Source: Hofstenia miamia | Lineage: Eukaryota; Xenacoelomorpha; Acoela | DNA length: 64,000 bases | NCBI GenBank assembly: GCA_004352715.1 | Contig: SCFE01000118.1 | Coordinates: forward strand, 1,262,312-1,326,311 | Reading direction: 5' to 3' | Shown here: positions 12,817 through 25,043 of the stretch, in pieces | Layout of the letters: the number at the start of each line of letters is the position of its first letter | How positions within the stretch are numbered: the first letter of the stretch is position 1 | Program-made: the position numbers and the translations under genes | The notes under the pieces: model-generated | Seen by the model: the letters and a program-made list of their open reading frames with translations, nothing else | Database searches by the model: none | Told to the model about the DNA's origin: nothing

Positions 12817-14262
12817 CAGTACCTTGCAAATTTATTAGACCACTATGTTTTTTTAGGTTATCAATATAAAATATTAACTAAAAACTTAATAATCATTTAT
12901 TCTTTCAGCAGATGGGTTACTTCTTTTATTATTACGTAAAAACCTGATCAAAAAATCTACATTGGGCCAATAATTCCAAAAAATGCTAGAATTTTAACAT
13001 TTTCCAATTTCTTAATTTGGGTCTTCAAAGCGTAAAACCTAATGCAGAATGATCCCCTGTTATTTTATAACGACATTTATGCCTATTAGTGCATAATCAA
13101 TTAGATTAACATCAATATGATATCATTACGTAATACTTACTCCTGTATTTGATCTAAAGGGGCTGATATATCATCAAATTTGTATGACCAATATTTGGCA
13201 AACAAAATGTTTGAAGAATTTTTGACATTGTTTCACCCCGTCAAACACATCATCAGACAAGCCATCAAAACTCTAATCTAACAAATAGAAATCAAAATAA
13301 TTTAGATATTTTCCGTCAAACATTCGTCAAACATGCTAATTATATATCAATGATAACTATTACAGTTGAAATATATAAATTAAGATTGGTAAAGCAGCTG
13401 TATAGCTCTAAGTCCCATGAAACTCGTACTGGAAGAATAGGAAGACAAGAATCTCGGCCAGTGATGATAATTTTTTACGAATTGAAAGCTTAAGGGACCG
13501 CAAAAAGACCGCTGTTTTATCTTAGAAACGAACTGAATGCCTTGAAGGTTGACTCAAAAAAGTGAGTACCAGTACAGTTTCAAGAAGTCTTCAAAAATAT
13601 GGTTTGGTAGGAAAAGTTGCTGCCAAAAGCAAGAAGATTGGACATTTGAAGACTAGAAGTAAATTTTGTGGAATGATGAATCCATGAATGAACTTTTTGG
13701 CAATAAACGTAGAATTTTATGTCCTTCACACAGCTGGTGAAAGATTAATAATTGAATGCATTTCTTCAACAGCTAAACATGGAGGTAGTAACATTATAGT
13801 TTGGGATGTATGACGGCAGAAAAGATTAGAAAATTGAAAAGAATTAAAATATCATGGATAAAACCCATTATCACTGCATTTTAGTTCATCATGGAGCGCC
13901 ATCTAGCCTTACACTAATAGGAAAAGGATTAACTTATCAATAGGATAATGATCATTAGCACTCATTACACATTTGCCGTAACTAGCCAAGAAAGAAAAAG
14001 CTGAGGTCCTTAAAAGTTTATAATGGCCACCCTAAAGTCCAGATCTTAACCCGATAGAGCGAGTATGGAATTGGATCAATGAACAGTTAAACAAAGCATC
14101 AGTAACTTCCAAGGACACTCTGGCAGGACTTCCAAAGAGTATGGAACAATTTATCTAGTGAAATCCTGACAAAATATGTGAAAACAATGACGGATATAAT
14201 AAAAGCTGTTACTAAGGCAAAAGGGGGTCACACAAAACATTAAAGAAATACTAAGTTTTTTA
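12817..14262 (+). mobile_element. Decayed Tc1-family element (transposase relic)
   Basis: A left end CAGTACCTTGCAAATTTATT at 12817 follows a TA dinucleotide, as expected for Tc1 insertions. Coding remnants on the plus strand include the DNA-binding-domain block VSTSTVSRSLQKYGL (about 13560-13605), a degenerate DDE block around 13940-13980 (DND, normally followed by HTS) and the third catalytic block SPDLNPIERVWNWI (about 14037-14078). It ends in a KAKGGHTKH-like tail and stop near 14243. Many stops and frameshifts interrupt it, so it is old. The right end is missing: recognisable LINE sequence begins at about 14266. Confidence 0.85.
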
Positions 14263-14775
14263 GTGATGAAATTTAATTATTTTCTTCCCTTATCCTTATA
14301 TCTGGAATACTTAGATTTGTGTATTTTTAACAAACTTTTAACTGGTAAGTACAATTTAAATCTTTCTTCATTTATTTCATTCTATTCTTCTGGTGTTAAA
14401 GGTCTACGTTTATCAAAGCACTTACTTTTTAAGAATGTTCCCATAAAGAAGTGTACGTCTCTTCAAAACCATTCTGTTCGGATTGTTCCCTTGGCAAATT
14501 ATATTTATTTGACATCAAAAATAAAATTTTGATAAAAAAAATTCAGTTAAAAAATCCCTACAAAAATTAAATTGGAACTATTTTGTTCATTCTTACAAAT
14601 TTGAAGGCAACTGCACACATCATTTGATATGTCGTTGTCTCTCATGCAGAGCATTTAATTCAACTAACAGTTTATATTAGTCATTTTTTTAATGATATTT
14701 TGTACATTATTATTTTTATTTTCTTTGCTTGTTTTTTACAAGATTAAGTCTAAAAATAAATAAATAAATAAATAC
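14263..14775 (+). mobile_element. LINE 3' fragment (C-terminus of reverse transcriptase)
   Basis: An open frame from 14263 to 14532 reads like the region after the reverse-transcriptase core of CR1/RTE-like LINEs: LEYLDLCIFNKLLTGKYNL and, further on, VRIVPLANYI in place of the usual VR-V-LWN-LP. After a frameshift, a frame at about 14542-14670 gives CTHHLICRCLSCR, a Cys/His cluster like the tail of some LINE polyproteins. The segment ends in an (AAAT)n tail at about 14753-14774. It is 5'-truncated and broken. Confidence 0.7.
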
Positions 14776-14898
14776 CTTAATCAATACTGTTATTGTTACC
14801 TAGATAAATTAAGTCAAGCAAAAAGTAATTTGTAGTTAGCCAAAAAATCGAATTTTTAAAAGTGTTCGAATAGATTTGTAGGATGCTCTATATACACA

Positions 14899-14899
<1 letters not shown>

Positions 14900-14932
<33 letters not shown>
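14900..14932. repeat. (AT)n microsatellite abutting gap
   Basis: A pure TA run leads straight into unsequenced bases. YIYIYI peptides read through it are artefacts. Confidence 0.9.
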
Positions 14933-15373
14933 NNNNNNNNNNNNNNNNNNNNNNNNNNNNNNNNNNNNNNNNNNNNNNNNNNNNNNNNNNNNNNNNNNNN
15001 NNNNNNNNNNNNNNNNNNNNNNNNNNNNNNNNNNNNNNNNNNNNNNNNNNNNNNNNNNNNNNNNNNNNNNNNNNNNNNNNNNNNNNNNNNNNNNNNNNNN
15101 NNNNNNNNNNNNNNNNNNNNNNNNNNNNNNNNNNNNNNNNNNNNNNNNNNNNNNNNNNNNNNNNNNNNNNNNNNNNNNNNNNNNNNNNNNNNNNNNNNNN
15201 NNNNNNNNNNNNNNNNNNNNNNNNNNNNNNNNNNNNNNNNNNNNNNNNNNNNNNNNNNNNNNNNNNNNNNNNNNNNNNNNNNNNNNNNNNNNNNNNNNNN
15301 NNNNNNNNNNNNNNNNNNNNNNNNNNNNNNNNNNNNNNNNNNNNNNNNNNNNNNNNNNNNNNNNNNNNNNNNN
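14933..15373. other. Assembly gap, 441 N
   Basis: Unsequenced; it begins in a TA repeat. Confidence 0.99.
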
Positions 15374-15626
15374 AAAAAACTTTTAAATAGACAATTAAAC
15401 CATGTTAGCATTCTTAAACTTTTCTAAACTTTCCCTCTATACTCTATATATGCACTGACGAAGCTATACGTTTGTAGCGAAACATGTTTGCGGAATAAAT
15501 CTTTCATAATATGCTAAGTCTTAGCAAAATATCATTTAAATATATATATATATATACAGTATATCCAAAAAAATTTATGAATTTCAATTTCCTCAGCATG
15601 TTGAAAAAAACCAGTTGGTACAGAGT

Positions 15627-16220
15627 CAGAGTTGGAAATGGGACGGGATGTAAGGCGAGAGAAATTTTTTAGCCAAAACAGGCCTCGGACGAGATTTTTA
15701 AGATTGATGAGATACTATTAAAATTCTTTAATCCATATTTCCAATGCTTTCGGATGATACTTTGTACGTCTTCTATCTCCATTAAACATTAAGCATAATC
15801 TTTTTCAGGCATATTTTGGGACAATTTGGGAAATAATTCATTCTGTATTTATTTTGTATAGGGTCATGTTATTTTCGAATGCTGTTATTTTATTTTTCAA
15901 AATAGTAAGGTAGATGACAACATAAAAATAAAAAATAAAATTATTCTTGATATTTCTGATGGGATTAACATACATATTTATTCTAATCTTATGTACTAGA
16001 AAGAGTAGTAATTCGCATTGTTAAAGCATCCAAGCTGGAAAATTTCATTTAGATGTTTTGAATGAAATTGATTATTTTAAAAATACGGAACGAGATTTGT
16101 GAGATACGGGCCTAGGACGGGCCCGTGATAAGCACCGAACGCGACGGATCGGGCCCGGGGCAAAAGTATACGAGCCCTATATGGGACCGGGATGGAAATT
16201 CCGTCCCGTTCCCAACCCTG
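15627..16220. mobile_element. Non-autonomous hAT-type element, 594 bp
   Basis: Terminal inverted repeats: left CAGAGTTGGAAATGGGACGG, right (reverse complement) CAGGGTTGGGAACGGGACGG, with 4 mismatches in 23 bp. Flanks TACAGAGT (15619-15626) and TACAGATT (16221-16228) match at 7 of 8 bases, the duplication length of hAT insertions. The interior is AT-rich, with a GC-rich right part (GGGCCCG motifs at about 16110-16160). No transposase frame is present. Confidence 0.8.
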
Positions 16221-16228
16221 TACAGATT

Positions 16229-17050
16229 TATCGTAGAATGAGCTCACTATAGGTATGATTCATAGATTTGAATAATTTAATGCAGTAATCGAAGCATCAT
16301 CATCATCATTACTACTGAAGTATTATTCCAATAATCTCTAATTAAATTTGGTTTTTTATGAAAACAACATGAATTAGTTATGCACGAAATCATTAACATT
16401 TCCTCAGTATGTCGTTGAGTGCATAAAAGCAATCGACAGTGCTAGCATTGTATAAGTTTTTTAGCAAACAATAGTCATTAATTTCAATACTCTGACATAA
16501 CCAATGATAATTAGAAATCATCTTTTTATTTGTTCTACTAAACGCTATGTTCGAAAATATTTATATAATTTATTATGAATGCAAAAATAAAGCATTTTCA
16601 TAAATAGCAATTTTACTACAGTATATTGAAGTGCATATATTGTTTTAAAACAATCAATTATACATTAATATATTTTATTCTCAATCAAATATATTAAACT
16701 AGGAGGGCAGTATTTATTGGTTGTATATTTTAAATAATTAAATTTATTTAGAGAATTTGAAATTCGACTTAAAGTCTAATTGGCACTATGGATTTAACTT
16801 TGGGAAAATTACATTAATTTTATCAACTGAATTAATAATACTTTTTAAATCAAATTTCTTATTAATGCATTATGTCCGTTCGAAAAGCTAAATTCCCTGT
16901 TACTGATTGAGAGACTACAGCAAATTGTTTGTAGTTTGCATTATATATTCCTCATAATATATAATTTTGGTAAATTTGTAAGAACTCGCAGTACTAATCA
17001 TAATTATATCAAAGGAGGTCATTTACTTCTCCTCTAATACTTGATCTTAA
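16229..17050. other. Non-coding stretch, no gene recognised
   Basis: AT-rich sequence with a short CAT/ATC run at about 16296-16308; nothing else stands out. Confidence 0.5.
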
Positions 17051-17108
17051 ATGTGGTCAATGCTCTCTATTCTTTTCATTACAAGCTTGTTAAATGTTAA
17101 TCAAAACG
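17051..17108 (+). CDS. Possible first exon encoding a signal peptide
   Basis: An ATG directly preceded by an in-frame TAA opens a 19-codon frame, MWSMLSILFITSLLNVNQN, with a hydrophobic core. It runs into a near-consensus splice donor, ACG|GTAAGTA, at 17109. The exon ends in phase 1, common after signal peptides in secreted animal proteins. I could not find the following exon or a promoter. Frames of this length with a donor can arise by chance in AT-rich DNA, so this is a candidate only. Confidence 0.25.
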
Positions 17109-18086
17109 GTAAGTAAAACTTTGTGCCACTTCCGGGACATCATAAACTCTGAGGTTGTGTTAGGTGATCTTTTGATAGCAGACCAAACTCTTGAATTAGA
17201 CAATGACAGGATAAGTCTGGATACTTCCGGACATAATAGTGAGGGATAATAATGAAATCCAAGGAATATATCAACACTTTAGCAAAACCGCAGTATTATA
17301 ATAGATCATCGAATTGCAAATTTGACTCCATTACTTAACAAAGTGCAAATCTTCTTGACAAAGAGGTAACTATTTCACATGTTGTTGAGTCTAATGCGAT
17401 TGACTGCTTTACAATTAACAGATTGAATCATTGATTAATGTGGAAGTGCTTGCCACTCCCTCAACCAGTGTTCCAAGTGAGAGAGTTTACCGGATTATCA
17501 CCATTAAATTTATATTTTGCGTAAGTGATGGAGACGCAAATATTTTGCGTTGCCCTCAGACATTGAAAAAATGATTTGAAACGCACTTAATCTTATATTT
17601 TTTATATTAATTTAACAAAAAATTTAATTTTGTTGATAAAACAGATAAGTATCGGTTGGCACTGCCAACAAAAAAAATTTACGGATAAATGTTTCTTATA
17701 GAAATATGGTTACGCAACGTATTATTTAATGTAATGGAGATTACACAGCATTGCGTTATTTCATTTATTGCTTTTGATAAGCTAGTTCTAGCAAATAAGA
17801 CTTTGCGGCTTGAATGAACTTGTAGATTAGAAATTATCATCAATAATACAAAATTCCAAGACAAATTTTCTGTGAAAATATGAAAAGTTTTCAGCACCTA
17901 AGATCTGATAGCTAATTCAGATAAATTCGGACAGTATAAAAAAATATGCAAATCCGGACAGAGCAGGATAAAGTTTTGTTTCAAACTCAGCCCTATTTTA
18001 GGCCTCCTGATTATTTGAACGATGGGCATGGGAGAGTTTCAAATTTTAGTACTATTCTTCACCATTACATCCGAATGATTCGCTAT
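17109..18086. other. Non-coding or intronic stretch
   Basis: No exon recognised. GGACAG-containing words recur near 17930 and 17957. Confidence 0.4.
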
Positions 18087-18444
18087 CAGCAAAGTTGGAA
18101 ACGAGTAAGAAATTATGACCCACCACCCGACCAACCCTTCGGCATAAAGAATGAGTGACCCTTGACCCGACCCATGACCCGATTTGAAAAAATTCCAGGG
18201 CGTATTAGAAATGGCGTTTCCCACGCAAAACAATCAGTTGTGCTAATATTAAGGCTTAAAATCTAATAGAAATCAAATCATTTTGCCTCCACATTGTAAT
18301 TAATTAGCCAATGTGTGAAAATTAAAAAATCCTTTGAGTTGAAAACCGGTGAAACAATCTGACCCACGACCCGACCCATGGTGCGAGATTAATTAATTTT
18401 TGACCCGAGAAACGTCCCAAAGAGTTGACCCATTTCCATTTCTG
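18087..18444. repeat. ACCCGACCC-rich transposon-like patch
   Basis: GACCCGACCCATG-type words occur at about 18117-18180 and again, in the same orientation, at about 18360-18390. The outer parts (CAGCAAAGTTGGAAACGAGT on the left; CAGAAATGGAAATGGGTC as reverse complement on the right) resemble each other and the end of the 15.6-kb hAT-type element. No target-site duplication was found, so the boundaries are uncertain. Confidence 0.4.
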
Positions 18445-18875
18445 GTTTGAGATGTATTCATATTCCAAGATTTATAAAATTCTTGTAATTTTCAAAAAAG
18501 TCAAATGTCAATTCCAACTTGGACAGAAATTTTTACAATCGAAGTATTTTAGACACATCAGGGTGGTGTAGGTAATACGAGATCACAAGAGGCAAGTGTG
18601 TCCTCTGGTCTGATTTTGCAAAATGTATTGTTATATTGGCAACTTTATCACCCCTGCTACTCTTTCCGTAAAAATTTCATTAACAAGTCCATGTTATCCC
18701 AGAAAATTCATCAAATTTGCCAAGGTAAGAAATAGTCATTCTCAGAATTTCCTTAAATATAAATGCTTGGTTATCAAGGAATGTAGTGTTGAAGGATAAT
18801 AAAGAGATGTGCTTAAAAATCTAGTTAGATAACTACTGTTTAGATCAACAGGTCATTGCGCACAGTTTAGAATGC

Positions 18876-19400
18876 ATAAAGGGACCCTCAATAAGGGCAC
18901 CCAATCATTGTATCTAGATTACCGAAACCACCAACATGCCGGCTATCGTCATGCATGATCACCTTTGCTATGGATTTTTATGTATTAAAAAATACATTAA
19001 ACAATAATCAGAAAATTGACAATATTGAAAAAGTAAGTGTTAATTTTGGCAGAGTTTGAATTTACTGAATTTAAAAAATTCAAGCAATTACATATAAGCA
19101 TGAGGTCATGCAATGGAACATGTTGACCTATCAAATGCAAGTGTGTCATTTGGGTTTATTAATTTAATGAATTAAGAAGTTAAGCTGTCAATTTACCCTT
19201 CACCCTAGTTCAAAATCCTAGCTACGCCATGTATAGTGCATAAAATAACCCTCAATGATGACATCTATTTAATAATGTGTGTATGGTAATTCGAGACCAC
19301 TAACATGGCAGCTTTTGTCATGCATGATTACTGTAGGTACTGAGCATTGATAAATTGTGTAATCTTACTGCTTTGGAGTTTTATGTTTTAAAAACAAAAT
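18876..19400. repeat. Two diverged direct repeats (GTCATGCATGATCAC family)
   Basis: About 18876-19000 and 19232-19400 share an ordered set of words: GCATAAA, ACCCTCAAT, a TACCGAAACCACCAACATG-like block, GTCATGCATGAT and a following TTTTATGT-TTAAAAA block. They look like two old copies of one dispersed repeat. Confidence 0.45.
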
Positions 19401-19652
19401 GCGAAGTTCCTGAGGCAAAAGTACCGACAAAATGGTAATGCAAATTAATTGCCATTTAAATGGTAATTATTTTTTTTCTGATTATAAATATTGTTAAATT
19501 TTTGGTTAAAATTTAAAATGATTTGGGTGTAATGAAACCCAAGCATCTTAGAAGCAACACTTCTTCATACGTATTGATATTTCCAGGTAGGTAATGAGAG
19601 AGCATTTACCTCTGACATCATTAACTAAGTAAAATTTTTAAGTAATTATTAT

Positions 19653-19700
<48 letters not shown>
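19653..19700. repeat. (AT)n microsatellite
   Basis: Long pure TA run. Confidence 0.9.
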
Positions 19701-19703
<3 letters not shown>

Positions 19704-19708
19704 AATTA

Positions 19709-19978
19709 ATGAAAGCATTGGCAAAACTTATTAGTATAAATCTATACATTCCCGCTTATACCAATTTTGCAAATGTGCTTGCGGATCTCGTATTTTCTAC
19801 ATCTGTTCATTTTAATGGCCAAAATTACGTAAGCAGTAGAGGTAGTGTTACTATGTGGTTAGACAGTCAGCTTCATATTACACAACCAAATGGTGGAAAG
19901 AATTTAGATAAAATCTCTAAAACGTTTTTTATTTCAATCATTTGTTTTATGAGATATTCATCAGTTTTGAAAATATAG
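19709..19978 (+). other. Unrecognised 89-codon open frame
   Basis: An ATG-initiated frame directly after the TA microsatellite. Its middle part (FANVLADLVFSTSVHFNG, then SSRGSVTMWLDSQLH) is less biased than most chance frames here, but I recognise no family, splice signal or homologous copy in the window. It may be a transposon fragment or chance. Confidence 0.15.
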
Positions 19979-22296
19979 TTCTTGATGCTTGCTAGCAATT
20001 AAACGAAGATCTGTCTAAAACTCACCAATCCTGAGAGGATACAAGTTCAACATCAAAATCAAAAATCCAAGATTCAAGACGTGCTCCATTTGACACCTGA
20101 CATGTGATGCATTGTGACGGTAAAAGCCTAGGATACTTCCATTCATTGTAAGATTGAATTTATTTTTTAGGATTTAAATTACTACTCATTTTTTAATTTT
20201 CAAAAATTTACACAGTTACATTCGACTATCACACTGCTTACAATATTGGTATATATTTTGCGATTTTTTAATTACGACTTATGTGCAAACCTTGCTGTTT
20301 ACCAGATAAGTTTGTTGTTGAATTTGTTGAAGCTTCAGTTTAAAATTAAGTTGTAAAAAGTTCAGAGAGGAAGGGATTGCATATTCATGCCATCAAAAAT
20401 TACTGATTAAGTGAAACTGTGAACCCTGTTTTCACCATATTCAAAAAAAAGTAAACGAATTTCTTACAGTGAACTGAAAGACCCGATAATCTTTGATCGA
20501 TGATGATTTTATTGCAATTTTATCAAATTAAATGAGTTGAAACAACTAGCTTTTTCTCTTAAACAAATTATTTGAGTCGAAGATGCTTGCTTAATTTCAT
20601 TTAAACAATCTATTATCAATTTACTTGTACAAATGTACAAAACGTTTATTACAGATTAGATAACTCACTTCCGGATTAAATTGGTCCCATTATTAAGTTA
20701 GATTCTATTTAACAAATGCAAAAATATTGAATTTAAATTAATGTTGCCGTCAACATCTTATCGTATGTTTTCACAAACTTTCACATTTACAAAAGTTTGA
20801 TGCTATTAAAGTTCACTGACAATTTCTTATTGGTTGCTCAGATCAGAGGCAAAAAGAATGCGGAGTGAAGCAATGCACCAATGTGCACAATTTTTTTAAT
20901 ATTTGCTATTTCTTAAGCATGGTAATGAGGTACAAATTGAGCCTTGCAAATCTCATTTAATGTTCTAGACTACATTATATATTTTAAAATGATTTTTGGC
21001 AAATTTGTTTGTAGTAGATAAATAGTAGCAATTCAAAGAACAATGAATCTTTTTGCTTAAAACAAATATAAAGACTAAATTTTTATGTATGAAAAGTCAT
21101 TTCCTTATGCTGTCCTCACTTTTCTTTGAAGCTGAAATGTCAATTTACCAGGAACGTTAAACAAAGAGAATTTCATAACGATTTAATATAACTATAAAAC
21201 CATTCTTAATAAATGTACACACTCAAATTCCATTAAATATATAGAAGCGAAGCAAAATTTAGATATCTTGCCAGGTACATATATTAATTCAATTTTTTAG
21301 AAATATATCAATTTGCAAAATTAAAAGTAGTCTAGATGAGCTTACCCTCGAATCAATCATAGAAACGAATATAGGCTATATCGAAATGTACTAAATAATT
21401 ATAATTAAAATTATTTGTAAAAACCATTCAAATATGGAATGTGTCATAAAACCCGCGTTTTACAAATAATCTAATTCAATTATGTTTTATCTTTATAAAC
21501 TAAATAAGAATTTTTTGTCTCATATTTACTCTATGCACAATGTTGATATTATACAAACAGCCTATTTGAAAAAAACGGTATTTTGGACACAGCTTATATT
21601 TCAAGTAGAAGATGATATGCAGGAGTTTGCCACTGTTGGATTTTCTCAAATAATAGCTAATTTATAAGAATTATCATTCTGAATGGCCTTGGAAAATTAT
21701 AAAAATAATAATATTAACCAATCGAAGTAGTTCATCTATCTTTAGTAGCGTCAAATCATAGTTTGCATTGTCAATCTTAAGTTTATCCAATCCAATATTA
21801 ATCTCACTGTGACAATATAATTTGAATAAATGATTGAGTAAAGAATCCTTAATTTATTAGATTATCTTAATCTTGGCAGTATAAAGCTGCCCGCCTGAGT
21901 CCGACGATCACTTTGGAAGGGTTAGTATTTCTAATGTTATCTATTGTCTCAGGTTTTTTGTTAAACAACGTTAACAATTCGCCAGGAAGATCATCACCCA
22001 TTTATATTGAATTTGCAAGCCCTTGTGAAAACTCAATATCAATTGCAATAAAATACCAACAACTCTCTTACTGTTATGACAAATCCAACAGTATCATCAC
22101 TGGCTTTTGCAAATAAATAATATAATGAATCACTTATATCCCACTCAATTTCCTGCAATTTCACATTGCTTGATTCGACAAACTAGTCACGTGACTCTAT
22201 TAAAATGAGGTAAGCCAGGATCACCTTGAATAGAAATACAAATATAATCAACCTTTCGACAAGTTAGCATATCGACATTATGAGGTTTGCTTTTAT
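19979..22296. other. Non-coding stretch, no gene recognised
   Basis: AT-rich sequence with only short random frames. Confidence 0.55.
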
Positions 22297-22480
22297 GTAT
22301 GCTGTTGGTTCATGTCTTAGGCCACAGTTAGGCTATGTTATTGGTCACGCGTGATCTGTTACATTTTGGTAGAATGACATGAATTAGCGTATGCTGTTGG
22401 TTCATGTCTTAGGCCACAGTTAGGCTATGTTATTGGTCACGCGTGATCTGTTACATTTTGGTAGAATGACATGAATTAGC
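22297..22480. repeat. Exact tandem duplication, 2 x 92 bp
   Basis: Two units starting GTATGCTGTTGGTTCATGTC at 22297 and 22389 appear identical. The unit contains AGGCCACAGTTAGGCTATG and GTGATCTGTTACATTTT. A diverged relative lies at about 42061-42120. Confidence 0.9.
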
Positions 22481-22531
22481 GATGTGCTGTGATTTTGTAA
22501 CCGCTCTTGCTACCAATCACATAGCCTAAGA
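22315..22531. repeat. Putative MITE with CTTAGGC...GCCTAAG ends
   Basis: CTTAGGC and GGCTATGTTATTGGT in the tandem unit are mirrored by ACCAATCACATAGCCTAAG at about 22513-22531, suggesting terminal inverted repeats of a small DNA element that includes the tandem unit. Confidence 0.4.
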
Positions 22532-24845
22532 TAATTTATAATATAGATTGAATTGATAGCGAAGTCCTGAGGGGTCTGTACAAGTAAATTTCATCCGGTG
22601 TCCATCACTGGTAACCATTGTGAAAAACATTAAATATAAAATAATGTAAAAGTTCATACTTAACATAAATCCAATCCCCTTTGTACAGCATAATATTTCT
22701 AAAATGATGACAGAAAGCTTCGTATTGTATAAAGTTAAGTTAAAATTCAAACCCCGAATATAAAAACCTTTTGCAAAAATATATTCGCATGAGTTATGCC
22801 ATCATCTATTCTATGCATTCCAATACAAATTTTGATAAAAGTTTCATCAAAGTTTTGAAGAGTACATAAATTACTTCATATAAGGAATAATGAAAACTTC
22901 TTATCAATGTTAAATTGCTTTCATTTCCGATGAGATTATTACAAAAATATGCTAATTTTATCTTTTGTAAACCTAAACCTCTAGCACTTAATGTAGATTT
23001 TGTGTTATAAGAATAATATTTCTTCATTTTGTCTTCATTAGAGGTGTTTTCTGTAGTGATGAAGGTGAGGCCATGAATCCTTCCTTTTTTGAAAACAATT
23101 TGTCAACTATACTACTAAAATACTTCAATGTAGAGTGTGATAACATAAACACTTTGTATTCCAATTTTATGTTAATTATGGTTTTCTATGTATCATTAGC
23201 ATTACCGAATGATTATTGTGAATCTACATCATAAATTAATTTCATACTTTTCCGATTTTATTTATTACTAAACTAATACAAATCTATCTATTGACATGAT
23301 TTGTACGGAATACTTCCGTTTTCAGTATTTATTAACTATGAATCTAAAATTATTTTTAATAATGATACAGTAAATGAATTTAAAATTATTTTGAATAATG
23401 ATAAAACAAATGGATTGAAAATAGTTTTCGAAGATTCTTAGAATAAATGAAAAAGACGGAAGTCATAAAATTTCTTTCGAATGACTGATGTTCCATCATT
23501 ATGAAGTTCGTATTAGAGTAAATATTTCAATGTGGCAGGTTTGACGTATGGATGCTTTCTCATTTGTGGGTAGCAATTGATTGAGCTTACGAATATTAGA
23601 TGACAGACAATGTCCAAGAGTACTATCTTCTTTAAATATCTAAATATTTTATAAACTCCAAATCAATTTATTGATTGAAAGATGTCTAATTTAACTTGTT
23701 CTTTTTGGTGTTACTTGTCATGGCTGTACAAATTTTATGTTACGTGGAAATGCTTCTATTTATTACCTTCAGCAAAATTATTGTGTAACCGTGAAATGAA
23801 ATGCTCGGAACATGAAATCAAGAACAATTTTTTGAGAATTTAACTTTTTCATTCTACCTGAGACTAGTATTTATCTTTATACTAAAATATATTTCCTCAT
23901 ACCTCTAGATAACTAGTTGGCAAAACCATGTCCTTAAACTTTTTATTGCTAAATCATTATTTTAATATACCATTTGTTACCAAGATGGTATATAGCAGGC
24001 CTATCTACCAATGGAGCTATCATAGATTCTACGAACTTTTTTATTTTATATGATTCATTTTATTCTTACTAATTAGTACTTTTAATAAAATTAAGACAGA
24101 TATATTTACCACATTAGAAATAGCTTGTGGAATTATCTTTTTTCTGAGAGAAGAACGCAAGTGAAAGATTTAGATTTCAGGTATGTTCCTCTATTATGCT
24201 AAACTCAATTTTGAAATCTGATGTGAGCAAAACAGTAAACCAAGAATAAATGAAAATAACCAGGAAGCCAATTGAAATTGATTGATTGATTACGTCAAAG
24301 AATAGACATTTTGTAAAAGCGTTGTATTCGAGAATAAAATTTTAAGTATTTGTATATAATTTTAATTTGTAAATCGATGCAGAATTGAAATAAAGCTGTG
24401 ATTCTCTAAAGCAATATTTGTATATGAGACTTTCTAACCTTTTAAATTCAATTTCTTCTAATCAGCGATGTTGTCTAAGTTAATAAAGTCAATTAACTGT
24501 GAATTGGGAAGGTGGAATTTACCAATGTTTACTTGTCAATTTTAATTTACGAAAGTGTGAATTTCATTCATGCATTTCTATGGATTGTCAACTATCCCTT
24601 CTTATTTAATACAATTTCCAGCATGAATATAACTAAGTTTATTTTCATTTGTAGAAATATATAAAGAAATAATGAACCGATTATTAATGCGGTGCATTCA
24701 ATAGAAATGAATACAATACATCCATCTAAATACATTGAATATAAGTTTTTTAAAATTATTTTAAAAAACATACTGGATTTTAAATGAAGTATTGAAAAGG
24801 TGAAAGCTTGAAGCATTATGTTCATTAGCAGTCTTTTTAATCATC
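22532..24845. other. Non-coding stretch, no gene recognised
   Basis: AT-rich, no exon or transposon end recognised up to the Tc1 insertion site. Confidence 0.55.
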
Positions 24846-25043
24846 TACAGTAGGGCGCAAATTATTAGTCACCCCTTCAAAATTTAGTGTTTATATGATA
24901 TAAAGTTTTTATCTCTCTATATACAATTTAATATTTAACTTATAGACGCAAGGATTTTGCAGAAGCATAAATTCAATACACATATATGAAATAATAGGAT
25001 ATTTTGCTATACAGTACAAATGTCAAAATAATGTCAATGTAAG

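Noticed and set aside
14591-14613. Possible right terminal repeat of the 12.8-kb Tc1 (ACAAATTTGAAGGCAACTG)
   Set aside because: The stretch lies inside the LINE C-terminal coding frame that starts at about 14266, and the match to the left end is weak.
14836-15411. Long open frames through runs of N (also at 25089-26556, 40207-41380, 53146-53418, 56396-56713)
   Set aside because: They are open only because N codons cannot be stops; the readable ends are TA-repeat (YIYIYI) or Tc1 sequence in wrong frames.
17946-18233. Open frames of 64-70 codons on both strands
   Set aside because: They overlap the ACCCGACCC transposon-like patch and show no protein motif.
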